Assembly (NCBI GenBank): GCA_019421345.1
Contig: JAHZFL010000002.1
Span: 1-64,000, forward strand
DNA length: 64,000 nucleotides
Source of the DNA: Roseburia sp.
GTDB lineage: Bacteria > Bacillota > Clostridia > Lachnospirales > Lachnospiraceae
Reading direction: 5' to 3'
This document shows, in pieces, positions 33,063-41,773 of this stretch (positions are counted from its first letter, which is position 1; every line of letters starts with the position of its first letter). The notes under the pieces were generated by a model. The model searched no databases and was not told the DNA's origin. It saw nothing but the letters and a program-made list of their open reading frames with translations. Position numbers and translations under genes: made by a program.

Positions 33063-33380
33063 TTAGTCTACGTCAAATGCGCAGATGCCAAGCATTTTTA
33101 ATGTATCCTGTGACGGTCTTGGAATAATGTGGCTCTGTACCACTCCCGTCAGCGATTCCGCCATTGCCCTTCCTGCCTCCACCGCTTCCGTCACGTCCTC
33201 CACGCTTCCGCGGAACTTAATGGTTACCAGCAGCGGCACCGGCAGTGCATCCGCGTTCGCAGGCTTATTTTTGTCAAACGGCTCAAGCGTCACATCTGCC
33301 GCCTTACATCCGGCATCTGCCGCTAGAAAGGCGGTACACAGACCAAACACCTCCAGAATCCCTACTGCTCTTTCATCCAT
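33063..33380 (-). CDS. Divergent BMC-H shell protein
   Basis: The 105-residue protein has the BMC fold pattern (AVGILEVFGLCTAFLAADAG, then LVTIKFRGSVEDVTEAVEAG and SHIIPRPSQDTLKMLG) but with a loop insertion of about 15 residues (DKNKPANADALPVP) where other tiles have a short turn. It is the first of four consecutive BMC-H genes and therefore perhaps the best translated. AAGGAGGAAG precedes the ATG. The insertion may alter the pore or a tile edge. Confidence 0.9.
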   Translation of the reverse strand: MDERAVGILEVFGLCTAFLAADAGCKAADVTLEPFDKNKPANADALPVPLLVTIKFRGSVEDVTEAVEAGRAMAESLTGVVQSHIIPRPSQDTLKMLGICAFDVD

Positions 33381-33408
33381 CTTAGCTTCCTCCTTCTTTT
33401 TGCCTCAC

Positions 33409-34611
33409 CTAGTCAGGCAAAACGGCAATCTTTAAGCCTGTCATCGCAAGATTCTTCTGATATGCCTCATTGATCCTGCTAAGCGGATATTTATCGGTAA
33501 TCAGCTCTGCAATCGGAAGTCCGATCGCCTTTGCGCTCTTTAAAAAGTCGAAGGTGGTCGCATAGTCTCTCAGCGTATAAACCCAGCTTCCGACTGTCGT
33601 AATCTCCTTTGCGCAAATATCAAAATGCGGGTTGATCGTCGCATCTCCGCCATTGATGAAAAATCCAAGCTCACAAAGTCCGCCACCGTTTCGGATAAAT
33701 TTATAGATATTGCTGTGTCCTGCCGGAGAACCGGTGCACTGGAACGCGAAATCCGCCAGATGACCGTCAAACTGCTTTTTGATTCCCTCCGCCATTTCCT
33801 CTGCCCCGTGAAAATCGTTAAAATTGACGCTGCCGGACGCACCGAGACGCTTTGCAAAGGAGAGCCTTCCCTCATTTCCGTCCACCGCAACGATATTCCC
33901 GATCCCCATCGTCTTTAAGATCGCGATGCAGATCAATCCGATCGGTCCGCAGCCCTGCACGACAACCCGGCTGTTAAATCTTAAAATTCCCGTTGTCTTT
34001 GCCCGCTCGACTGCATGGATGAGAACGGCGCACGGCTCGATCAAAATACGGGAATCCAGATCAAGCTCGCTGACATTAAAGAACGTCGAACCGCCTCTGA
34101 TCAATATGTAATCCGCAAACCATCCGTTTAAGTGCACCTCGTCATCCGGCAGCAATCCGTAGACGTCTGCACCCCCGACATTCTGCTTGTTTAAATCAAA
34201 CATCGTGATGTCGGGATTGTCTTTAAAGATCATACAGGTTACGATTTTATCGCCTACCCTCACCGGCTTTCCGGCGCTGTCTCTTGTGACATTCTTTCCC
34301 ATTTTCACGATCTCGCCCGTCCCCTCATGTCCGAGCGCTACCGGAATCAGTCCGAATGGATCGCGCTTAAACTCGTGCGCGTCTGTTCCGCAAATGCCGC
34401 ATCCCTCTACCCTGACGAGAATATCGTCATCGCCGACTTCCGGCATCGGATATTCCCGAATCTCAAAATGCTCCAAGGATGTGAGCATCGCAACATGCGC
34501 CGTCTTTGGAATCTCACCCGTTCCAACGGAAGTCTGATATGACGCAGTTCCCGAAAGATTATCCAGCACCTGCTTTACAATTTCTTCCACACAAGAAGCA
34601 TTTACTTCCAT
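33409..34611 (-). CDS. Zinc-dependent alcohol dehydrogenase, microcompartment cargo
   Basis: This 400-residue medium-chain dehydrogenase has the catalytic zinc ligands in EGCGICGTDAHEF and ALGHEGTGEIV and a Rossmann motif VVQGCGPIGLICIAI. The four-cysteine structural zinc loop is missing. Residues 1-20 (MEVNASCVEEIVKQVLDNL) form an amphipathic helix followed by a Ser/Thr/Gly linker, an encapsulation peptide. It probably reduces propionaldehyde to propanol with NADH, recycling NAD for PduP; reduction of lactaldehyde to 1,2-propanediol is an alternative, since no fucO is present nearby. GGAGGTG precedes the ATG. Confidence 0.88.
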   Translation of the reverse strand: MEVNASCVEEIVKQVLDNLSGTASYQTSVGTGEIPKTAHVAMLTSLEHFEIREYPMPEVGDDDILVRVEGCGICGTDAHEFKRDPFGLIPVALGHEGTGEIVKMGKNVTRDSAGKPVRVGDKIVTCMIFKDNPDITMFDLNKQNVGGADVYGLLPDDEVHLNGWFADYILIRGGSTFFNVSELDLDSRILIEPCAVLIHAVERAKTTGILRFNSRVVVQGCGPIGLICIAILKTMGIGNIVAVDGNEGRLSFAKRLGASGSVNFNDFHGAEEMAEGIKKQFDGHLADFAFQCTGSPAGHSNIYKFIRNGGGLCELGFFINGGDATINPHFDICAKEITTVGSWVYTLRDYATTFDFLKSAKAIGLPIAELITDKYPLSRINEAYQKNLAMTGLKIAVLPD

Positions 34612-34646
34612 GCCACTTCACCTCCACATTTTCTTTCTGTCATATT

Positions 34647-36032
34647 CTAGCGGATACACAAGCTGTCTGACATCGTACAGCGTCTGCGCTTCGTAAACGT
34701 CGATGCACTCGTTAAGCCCTCTCCGGTGCGGCTTGCGATCGTAAAGGTCGCAAAGCCTTCTCCGCCAAAGCCAAGCGCCGCATAGGACGGACCGTTCTTT
34801 ACAAGGATCGCCGTGTCCATCGCTCTTGCATATTCTGTGATACGGTCCACATTCTTGGAATGTATGTGTGCGGAATGACGGTTTCCGTGCTCCAGCCAGA
34901 CTGCCAGCTCTACTGCTTCCCGAAAATCTCTTGCACGCACGATGCCGAGGATCGGCATCATCAGCTCCTCTTTGATCAGCGGATGTTCCTTGTTTCCCTC
35001 AAAGATGATGCAGCGGATATTATCGGGAACTGTCACGCCTACCATTGCAAGCAGCGCCTTTGCACTCCTTCCGACACATTTGCGGTTTAGCGCGCCCTTT
35101 TCGTTCATAACCGTGGCGATCAGTCTCTGCTGTACCTCCTCCGAAGCCAGATAACAGCCCTGCTCCTGTGTCATATAATGCATCAGTTCATCACAGATTG
35201 CGTCTACCGCAACGACCTCCTTCTCCGCAATACATGGAAGATTGTTGTCGAACGTGCATCCGTTTATAATATCCTCCGCCGCCTTGCGGATGTCAGCCGT
35301 CTCATCGACGAGCGCCGGAGGATTGCCTGCCCCCGCACCGATGCCCCGCTTGCCGCTGGATAAGACGGCTGTCACAACGCCCGGTCCTCCGGTTGCAACG
35401 AGAAGCGGTATATCCTTATGCTTCATCATCACATCACTTGTCGCAAGCGTCGGCTCGCTGACCGTGCACGCGATGTTGTCCGGTCCGCCCGCCTCAAGCG
35501 ATGCCTCATTTAACAGATTAACCGCGCAGATGGAGGTGCGGATTGCCTGCGGATGCGGATTAAACACGACTGTGTTTCCGCCCGCCAGCATTCCCATCGT
35601 GTTGCAGAGTACGGTCTCACTCGGATTGGTGCAAGGGGTGATCGCGCCGATAACCCCAAACGGTCCCATCTCAACAAGCGTCAAGCCTCTGTCGCCCGAC
35701 CATGCCGTCGTCATAATATCCTCTGTGCCCGGCGTCTTTTCCGCCACGAGCAGATGCTTTAAAATCTTGTCTCCGACATTTCCCATGCCGGTCTCCTCAA
35801 CACCCATGCGTGCCAGCGTCTCGGCATTCTCCTTAATCTTTTCACGCATCCTTGTGATGATCTTCTCTCTCTGATCCATCGACATGACGCGTATCTGCCT
35901 TTGCGCTTCCTTTGCCTTTTCAATCGCCGTATTCATATCAGAAAACACGCCGTGCATGCCGCCCGTGCCGGCACTTAGCTGCATCTTTGCCATAACCTCC
36001 CCGACGATATTTCTGATCTGGCTCTCTGTCAT
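34647..36032 (-). CDS. pduP: PduP-type CoA-acylating propionaldehyde dehydrogenase
   Basis: The 461-residue enzyme converts propionaldehyde, CoA and NAD to propionyl-CoA. The catalytic thiol is Cys267 in FDNNLPCIAEKEVV, with GAITPCTNPSE and ATGGPGVVTAVLSSGK as nucleotide-binding elements. Residues 1-18 (MTESQIRNIVGEVMAKMQ) are an encapsulation-type helix, followed by a Gly-rich linker. I take the ATG at 36032 because it overlaps the preceding stop (ATGA); a TTG two codons earlier is the alternative. It is the second aldehyde-using cargo enzyme next to the Zn dehydrogenase. Confidence 0.93.
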   Translation of the reverse strand: MTESQIRNIVGEVMAKMQLSAGTGGMHGVFSDMNTAIEKAKEAQRQIRVMSMDQREKIITRMREKIKENAETLARMGVEETGMGNVGDKILKHLLVAEKTPGTEDIMTTAWSGDRGLTLVEMGPFGVIGAITPCTNPSETVLCNTMGMLAGGNTVVFNPHPQAIRTSICAVNLLNEASLEAGGPDNIACTVSEPTLATSDVMMKHKDIPLLVATGGPGVVTAVLSSGKRGIGAGAGNPPALVDETADIRKAAEDIINGCTFDNNLPCIAEKEVVAVDAICDELMHYMTQEQGCYLASEEVQQRLIATVMNEKGALNRKCVGRSAKALLAMVGVTVPDNIRCIIFEGNKEHPLIKEELMMPILGIVRARDFREAVELAVWLEHGNRHSAHIHSKNVDRITEYARAMDTAILVKNGPSYAALGFGGEGFATFTIASRTGEGLTSASTFTKRRRCTMSDSLCIR

Positions 36033-36508
36033 TTCCAAGCTATCACATCCTTTAATTTATTTTTTGCATACCTGCCAAGCAGAGTATCCTGCTCGGCTGT
36101 TCCGCCGCTGACGCCAATCGCTCCTATCATCACATCCCCCAGATAAAGAGGTTCACCGCCGCCAAAAATAACAATTTTTCCGTCGTTGGTATTCTGGATG
36201 CCATACAATTCTCCGCCCGGCGCCGCAAGAGCCGCGAGCCGGTCGGTGGGCATCTGAAATGCCACTGCCGTATAGGTTTTATTTAACGCCACATCGTAGC
36301 TGCCAATATATGCGCCGTCCATACAATGTACCGCCACCGGTCTGCCGGAGGCATCCGATACTGCAATGACGGCATGGACGCCAAGCTCCTGCGCCTTTGC
36401 TTCTGTCTGCGCAATCAGCCCGGTTGCCAGCTTTAAACTCATCGCAACCCCTGTGCCAAGCTCGTTGAGCACCCTTCGCACTATGACTTCCATTTCCTGC
36501 TGTTTCAT
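36029..36508 (-). CDS. PduO C-terminal-domain/GlcG-like (HbpS family) protein, cargo
   Basis: The 159-residue protein begins with an amphipathic helix (MEVIVRRVLNEL, an encapsulation-type peptide) and continues as a GlcG/HbpS domain (LATGLIAQTEAKAQELGV, VAVSDASGRPVAVHCMDGA, GGGEPLYLGDVMIGAIGVSGG). This domain forms the C-terminal half of PduO in B12-dependent systems and can bind haem or related molecules. Here there is no adenosyltransferase half and the diol dehydratase needs no B12, so its role is open. The ATG at 36508 has GGAG seven bases upstream. Confidence 0.82.
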   Translation of the reverse strand: MKQQEMEVIVRRVLNELGTGVAMSLKLATGLIAQTEAKAQELGVHAVIAVSDASGRPVAVHCMDGAYIGSYDVALNKTYTAVAFQMPTDRLAALAAPGGELYGIQNTNDGKIVIFGGGEPLYLGDVMIGAIGVSGGTAEQDTLLGRYAKNKLKDVIAWK

Positions 36509-36574
36509 AAAAATCTCCATTCCAAAGCGATCTGAATTTGTGAGACCTCGGCGCAAAGCTCCCGGCTGAAGCTC

Positions 36575-37453
36575 CTATTTCATCTCGGCGATCACTCTCT
36601 TTACAATCTCGGCGATCATCGCAGCATCCACCGTTCCGTTTGTATTGGAGGTGTTTGTATTGGTATGTACGCTCTCACTGCCGCAGTCACAGCCGAAATT
36701 ATATTCATAGCCCGGCATATTCTTATATTCCTCTGTCCCGCAGGCAGTGCAGTTATGGCAATTGTCTCCGTCCTTGTTTAAGCAGATGTTTGCCGGATGC
36801 TTGCCCGGAAGTCCGAATTTGCGGCGGATCTCATAGAGCTTTTTGATATTAGCCTTATCAAACTCCTTTGGTCCTCCAAGCATTTTGGACTTATAGAGAA
36901 GCTCCGCGTAAAACTCAAGTCCCTCCATTTTGTGGTAAGCTGCCAGAAGATCGGTGCTCCATGCCAATGCCCCGTGGTTCTCCAGCAAAACCGCATCAAA
37001 GTACGGAAGATATTTCTCCAGATTGTCCGGAATCTCCATCGTAGAAGGAGTGCCGTACTCTGCGATCGGTACACAGCCAAGTGAGATGACTGCCTCCGGC
37101 ATGATCGGCTGTGTCAGCGGGATGCCGGCGATCGCAAACGCCGTTGCATAGGTCGGGTGTGCATGTACCACCGAACCAATGTCGGGACGCTTCTGATAAA
37201 CACGCATATGCATCTTAATCTCTGAGGACGGCTTAAAGCCTTTATTTGCCTGAATCACGTCTCCGTTCTCATCTACCTTACAGATATACTCCGGCGTCAT
37301 AAAGCCCTTTGATACGCCTGTCGGCGTGCACAAAAACTCATGATCGTTCAGCTTCACAGAGATGTTTCCGTCGTTGGCTGCCACCATGTTGCGGTTATAG
37401 ATTCTTCTGCCAATCTCACAAATCTGTTTTTTGATTTCCATTTCATTTACCAT
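36575..37453 (-). CDS. fucA: L-fuculose-1-phosphate aldolase with Cys-rich linker and encapsulation helix
   Basis: This class II aldolase splits fuculose-1-phosphate into dihydroxyacetone phosphate and L-lactaldehyde. The phosphate loop (NDGNISVKL), the acid residue (E78 in SSEIKMH) and zinc ligands H97, H99 and H160 are visible in the first 215 residues, the size of E. coli FucA. About 75 extra residues follow: a segment with six cysteines (224, 232, 235, 238, 255, 257), an Asn/Thr/Ser-rich linker and a final amphipathic helix (residues 275-292, VDAAMIAEIVKRVIAEMK), like the cargo helices of its neighbours. So the aldolase is probably enclosed. AGGAGGAACG precedes the ATG. Confidence 0.93.
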   Translation of the reverse strand: MVNEMEIKKQICEIGRRIYNRNMVAANDGNISVKLNDHEFLCTPTGVSKGFMTPEYICKVDENGDVIQANKGFKPSSEIKMHMRVYQKRPDIGSVVHAHPTYATAFAIAGIPLTQPIMPEAVISLGCVPIAEYGTPSTMEIPDNLEKYLPYFDAVLLENHGALAWSTDLLAAYHKMEGLEFYAELLYKSKMLGGPKEFDKANIKKLYEIRRKFGLPGKHPANICLNKDGDNCHNCTACGTEEYKNMPGYEYNFGCDCGSESVHTNTNTSNTNGTVDAAMIAEIVKRVIAEMK

Positions 37454-37524
37454 AGTATCGTTCCTCCTGAAAAATATGTGTCTTTATTTTGATTGCCGTT
37501 CTCTGACCAGAATAGTCCGAACGG

Positions 37525-37974
37525 CTATTGCTCACCTGTTTTGTCGTCATCCTCCTGCAGATACGCAAGGATTTCAGCGACCCCGATCCCCTCTTTGGAA
37601 TTTACATGAAAAATATGCTTGCAGCCTGCAATCTCAAGCCATCTGTCTGCCTGTGGAATATTGGCATTTGGCAGGTCGATCTTTGTCACGATCCCAATGC
37701 AATCACGGTTCGCCTGTGAAGTCACATTCGGCGGAAACAGCGAATATGGCTCGTTTGCCGCCACAAGGATTCCCACAACGTCCGCTTCGTAGGTGTAGAG
37801 CGCCAATGCCTTTCCAAGCCTGTGGCTCTGTGCATATTCCCCCGGCGTATCGATCACGCTTTCATAATTTGACACATACTGTGTCTTATGATAATGGATC
37901 TCCTCACCCCGCAGCGCCTGTGTCAGCGTCGTCTTTCCCGCCTGACTTCTTCCCATCAAGATCAGCTTTTTCAT
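37525..37974 (-). CDS. pduV: PduV/EutP-like small GTPase
   Basis: The 149-residue protein has a P-loop GRSQAGKTTLTQAL, a switch II-like DTPGEYAQ and the guanine-specific TKIDLP. Family members bind the outside of microcompartments and affect their movement or energy metabolism. Its ATG overlaps the stop of the EutS/PduU-like gene (ATGA), so translation is coupled. It lacks the usual NKxD spelling (TKID instead), as in other EutP proteins. Confidence 0.9.
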   Translation of the reverse strand: MKKLILMGRSQAGKTTLTQALRGEEIHYHKTQYVSNYESVIDTPGEYAQSHRLGKALALYTYEADVVGILVAANEPYSLFPPNVTSQANRDCIGIVTKIDLPNANIPQADRWLEIAGCKHIFHVNSKEGIGVAEILAYLQEDDDKTGEQ

Positions 37975-38339
37975 GTCTTTGTGATGGGGCAGACCGTGTA
38001 ACCTAATTTTTCTTCGACATAGTCAAGCATCGCCTCTGTCGCTGCCTCCGCCTCGCTGACAGTGCCTGTGAGAATGAGAGAACCGCTGAACCGATCCACA
38101 AATCCAAGCGTGATCCCGCTTGCTTTCATTGCAATATCCGCCATGATGATCGCCGTCTCGGAAGGAGTGACCGTCACAACGCCGATCGCACCCTTCTCAT
38201 AGTCAAGCCGCGGATCTAAGCCAAGCTTTTCATAAAGTGTCTGATCAGGACTTGCGATAATGTGTGCCAGTGTCACCTGGCGCCCCGGAACACTCTCCTG
38301 TATGATTCTCATGCCATTGTCTATCGTTCTTACGTTCAA
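37971..38339 (-). CDS. EutS/PduU-like circularly permuted BMC shell protein
   Basis: The 122-residue tile has an N-terminal extra strand (RIIQESVPGRQVTLAHIIASP, the beta-barrel plug seen in PduU and EutS) before the permuted BMC fold (GAIGVVTVTPSETAIIMADIAMKAS, GSLILTGTVSEAEAATEAML). The start is a TTG at 38339 with GGAGG eight bases upstream, four bases after the activase stop; a TTG five codons earlier would sit without a proper ribosome site. Confidence 0.88.
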   Translation of the reverse strand: MNVRTIDNGMRIIQESVPGRQVTLAHIIASPDQTLYEKLGLDPRLDYEKGAIGVVTVTPSETAIIMADIAMKASGITLGFVDRFSGSLILTGTVSEAEAATEAMLDYVEEKLGYTVCPITKT

Positions 38340-38343
38340 TGCC

Positions 38344-39138
38344 TCATCCTCCAATCCGGCATTCCAGCCGTGATACGCTCTCCACCGTCTTTTTTAACAT
38401 CTGCATATGCTCTGTCTCCGGCGGCAGCAAATCCTTTAGGGCATACTCTCTGGAAAGCCTCTCATACTTATCCTGTCCCAGTCTGTGATACGGAAGAAGA
38501 TGGATTTTCCTTACACCGCAAAGCTTATCCGAAAATCGGGCGATCTGTGCGATTTCCTCCGGCGTATCGTTAAAGGTTGGTACGACCGGAACGCGGATCA
38601 CCAGCTCCGTCATCCCGGATTCTGCGATCTTCCTTGCATTCGCAAGCATCAGCTCGTTGCTTTTTCCGGTAAACTTCCTGTGCTTTTCGGGATTCATATG
38701 CTTAATATCAAGCAGGTATGTGTCAAGCCACGGCAGAAGCTGCGCGATCACCTCATAGGGCGCACAGCCCATACTCTCCATCGCCGTGCCGATCCCCCGC
38801 TCTTTTGCTGTCTGAAGCAGCGCCGCGGCAAACTTCGGCTGACAGAGGCTCTCCCCGCCGGAAAGCGTCAAGCCCCCGCCGCTTTTGCGATAGTAATTGC
38901 GATCCTTTTCAACCGTCTCCATGACTTCCTCTACCGTCACGTCCCTGCCCATAATCTTTGGCTTTCCGTCCACCAGCATCTTCTCTATCCCAAATTCCTG
39001 CGATTCGGGATTGCAGCACCAGAGACACCGCAGCACACAGCCCTTTAAAAATACGATCGTGCGGATGCCTGTTCCATCATGAATGGAATAGCGCTGAATA
39101 TCAAAAATCCGTCCCTTTATATGTAACAAATCATCCAT
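38344..39138 (-). CDS. Glycyl-radical enzyme activase (radical SAM)
   Basis: The 264-residue radical SAM enzyme would place the glycyl radical on the diol dehydratase encoded 12 bases upstream. The CxxxCxxC cluster motif is in LKGCVLRCLWCCNP and a GGE motif in LTLSGGESL. Activases of B12-independent diol dehydratases often carry an inserted ferredoxin-like domain with further cysteine motifs; here the sequence goes straight from the cluster to GRDVTVEEVMETVEKD, as in pyruvate formate-lyase activase. The ATG at 39138 has AGAGG eight bases upstream. Confidence 0.93.
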   Translation of the reverse strand: MDDLLHIKGRIFDIQRYSIHDGTGIRTIVFLKGCVLRCLWCCNPESQEFGIEKMLVDGKPKIMGRDVTVEEVMETVEKDRNYYRKSGGGLTLSGGESLCQPKFAAALLQTAKERGIGTAMESMGCAPYEVIAQLLPWLDTYLLDIKHMNPEKHRKFTGKSNELMLANARKIAESGMTELVIRVPVVPTFNDTPEEIAQIARFSDKLCGVRKIHLLPYHRLGQDKYERLSREYALKDLLPPETEHMQMLKKTVESVSRLECRIGG

Positions 39139-39150
39139 GGCAAGCACCTC

Positions 39151-41679
39151 TTAAAAGCCCTGCTCGGTCCGTCTTATGATGTCATCCTGAAGGCTCTTGG
39201 AAAGTGTTGTAAACAGGGCACTGTAGCCTGCCACACGCACGACAAGATGCTTGTAATTCTCCGGGTGCTTCTGTGCATCCAGCAGTGTGTCCTTTGACAC
39301 AACATTAAACTGCATATGGCTTCCCTTCTGGTCAAAATAAGTGCGGATCAGGCTCACGAAATTGTGAAGTCCGTCTGTGCCGCTCAATGCCGACGGATGG
39401 AATTTCTGATTAAACAGCGTTCCGTTTGAGGCAATACCGTGATCCAGCACCGATACGGAATTGGCTGCCGCCGTCGGTCCGTTGACGTCCGCTCCTGCCG
39501 TCGGTGATACACCGTCCGCCACCGGAACTCCCGCAAGTCTGCCGTCCGGCGTCGCTCCGGTCTGTGCTCCCAGAGGCACATTTGCAGATACCGGATAAAG
39601 TCCCGCCTGAAAGATACCGCCGCGCGGGTTTCGATAATTCAATAACGGCTTTGTATAAATATAAGCAGCGTCCCTCGCAAAGAGATCGACCTCCTCCTCG
39701 TCGTTTCCAAACTTCGGCACTTCCTCGATCAGATCAAGTAATCTCTGATATTTGCTACGGCTCTCCGGCGTGGCTGCCTGTGCGATGATCTGTCCTGCCG
39801 CAGCCGCGACTGCACCGACCTCCGGTGTGATCCCCTGCTTTGTAAGCTCGTCTGCCACCATACCTGCCACCTGTGCCACGACAAGCGGATGCTTTACATC
39901 TTTTCCGTAATTAAACAGCAGCGCATTTTTATATTCCGCCATGGAGACCTTCTTCTCCTCGTACACAAGCCTTTTGATCGCATACAGGGAATCTGCTACG
40001 TTTGCGATTCCAAAGCCCTGCGGTCCGGTAAAGTTATAGACACAGCCGCCCTGCTCACAGGTCTTGCCCCGCTTGATGCAGTCGTCCACCATACTTGCCA
40101 GAAACGGCAGCGGCGCGCGCTCTGCATGTGCCTGATCGATGGCGTTGTCTGCGTTGACCAGCAGAGAGATAAAATAATCCATCTGTTTTTTGTACGCATC
40201 ATAGACTTCCTCAAACGTCTGCATCTCCTCGACGCGTCCCGTTCTTAGTCCAACCTGCTCTCCGCAGTCCATACCGTTGCTGAACACAAGCTCCAGCGGA
40301 CGGCACATATTAAAGAATGCCGCGTCATGCCAGCCGTTTGTCTTTCCCGCTTTCTGCGGCTCGACGCATCCGATGATATTGTAGGTTCTTGCATCCTCAA
40401 GCGTCAGTCCCCGACTCATAAGCGACGGTATGATCACTTCGTCATTGTAGTAAGCCGGAAGTCCGATCCCCGTTCTTGTCAATTCTGCCGCCCGTATCAA
40501 AAGTTCCTGCGGCGAACCGTTCCATACGCGGATGGACAACGAAGGCTGCGGCAAAAATACATGGAACGATGCCTCGATACACATAAACGACAGATCGTTT
40601 GTGACGTCTCTGCCATGTGCATCCTGCCCGCCGACGATCAGATTCTGAAACAGGCTGTAGCCTGCAAATCCTTTCGCGCTGTCCGCATCACGACATTTAT
40701 TCAAATCGTTTAGCTTTACCCAGATACAGTCGATCAGCTCCTGCGCAAACTCCCTTGTCAGCCTGCCCTCCTCTATATCTCTGCTGTAGTAAGGATACAT
40801 ATACTGGTCAAACCGTCCCGGAGAGATCGAGTGACCGGAAGACTCAAGCTGCAAAAGCTGCTGTACGAACCAAAAGCTCTGGCATGCCTCATAGAAAGTT
40901 TTTGCGCCCCTTGCCGGAACATTCCTGCAATTCTCTGCTATCACGAGAAGCTCCTGCTTCCTTCTCTCGTCCTTACAGGTTTGCGCCATCTCTCTTGCCA
41001 GTGCGGCATAGCGTTCTGCATAGCCGATCGCGGCACGGCAGCTTATGATCACAGCCTCAAGGAAACGACTTTTTGTCGCATAATCGGCATCTCCGAAATC
41101 ACAGCGCGCCAGCTCCTCCTTCGCCTCGTTTAAAATACCCTCATAGCCAATCGCAAGTACCTTCTCATACTGCACTGTCACATGTCCGACACCGTTATAG
41201 AAATAATTTCCGGGTGTGAACATATTGTGTTCCATCGCCTTTAACGTCTCCGGCGCCATATAAGCCGTTGCAAGCTCACTCGTCGTTTTTCCCTTCCAGT
41301 AAGCATCTGCCTCACGCAGCTTTTGCTTCGTCTCATCCGAAATATAAAACGGGTCTGCCTCGCGATGCTCTACCGTATCAAACTCCTTCTCCAGCCATTC
41401 GTAGGAAAATTCGGGAAACGTCTGACAGCCCCTCGGCGCTATCGTGGAGCTTCCAACGATCAGCTCTCCCTCCCGGATGATGATCGGCAGCTTCTCTAAA
41501 ATATGTGCAAATGCTTTCGCCCTGCGCAAAACTACCGGTTCATTTTCTGTCCGGCGATAGGACTCCGTCAAAAGCACCGCTCTATGCGGCTCTATCTCCG
41601 GAAGCTTCGCATACAAATGCTCCACAAGCTTCGTAATTCGTTCTGTTTTTGGGATTCTCGCACTCTGATATTTCTTCAT
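39151..41679 (-). CDS. Glycyl-radical diol dehydratase (B12-independent 1,2-propanediol dehydratase)
   Basis: This 842-residue glycyl-radical enzyme should dehydrate (S)-1,2-propanediol to propionaldehyde. It has the active-site thiyl motif NIIGCVEPQKAG and a C-terminal glycyl motif VVRVAGYSALF, radical at about Gly818. The GCVEP spelling and the context separate it from pyruvate formate-lyase; glycerol dehydratase activity cannot be excluded. I see no encapsulation helix at either end, unlike the other cargo. The ATG at 41679 has GAGG seven bases before it. It is the first gene of the microcompartment operon, about 65 bases downstream of a consensus promoter. Confidence 0.94.
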   Translation of the reverse strand: MKKYQSARIPKTERITKLVEHLYAKLPEIEPHRAVLLTESYRRTENEPVVLRRAKAFAHILEKLPIIIREGELIVGSSTIAPRGCQTFPEFSYEWLEKEFDTVEHREADPFYISDETKQKLREADAYWKGKTTSELATAYMAPETLKAMEHNMFTPGNYFYNGVGHVTVQYEKVLAIGYEGILNEAKEELARCDFGDADYATKSRFLEAVIISCRAAIGYAERYAALAREMAQTCKDERRKQELLVIAENCRNVPARGAKTFYEACQSFWFVQQLLQLESSGHSISPGRFDQYMYPYYSRDIEEGRLTREFAQELIDCIWVKLNDLNKCRDADSAKGFAGYSLFQNLIVGGQDAHGRDVTNDLSFMCIEASFHVFLPQPSLSIRVWNGSPQELLIRAAELTRTGIGLPAYYNDEVIIPSLMSRGLTLEDARTYNIIGCVEPQKAGKTNGWHDAAFFNMCRPLELVFSNGMDCGEQVGLRTGRVEEMQTFEEVYDAYKKQMDYFISLLVNADNAIDQAHAERAPLPFLASMVDDCIKRGKTCEQGGCVYNFTGPQGFGIANVADSLYAIKRLVYEEKKVSMAEYKNALLFNYGKDVKHPLVVAQVAGMVADELTKQGITPEVGAVAAAAGQIIAQAATPESRSKYQRLLDLIEEVPKFGNDEEEVDLFARDAAYIYTKPLLNYRNPRGGIFQAGLYPVSANVPLGAQTGATPDGRLAGVPVADGVSPTAGADVNGPTAAANSVSVLDHGIASNGTLFNQKFHPSALSGTDGLHNFVSLIRTYFDQKGSHMQFNVVSKDTLLDAQKHPENYKHLVVRVAGYSALFTTLSKSLQDDIIRRTEQGF

Positions 41680-41744
41680 AAAATGCCTCATTTCTGATAA
41701 GGATTTTTTTCTTTCTCCTCGTAATCCAACATCAATTCACCTAA

Positions 41745-41773
41745 ATTATATGTTTGTTTTTGTTGTTTGTCAA
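41745..41773 (-). promoter_or_regulatory. Consensus SigA promoter of the BMC operon
   Basis: TTGACA (41768-41773), a 17-base spacer and TATAAT (41745-41750) on the minus strand match the consensus exactly. Such a strong core implies repression when fucose is absent. Confidence 0.85.

Noticed and set aside
39151..41679. Pyruvate formate-lyase
   Set aside because: The active site has one Cys in GCVEP instead of the paired Cys of pyruvate formate-lyase, and the context is a diol compartment.
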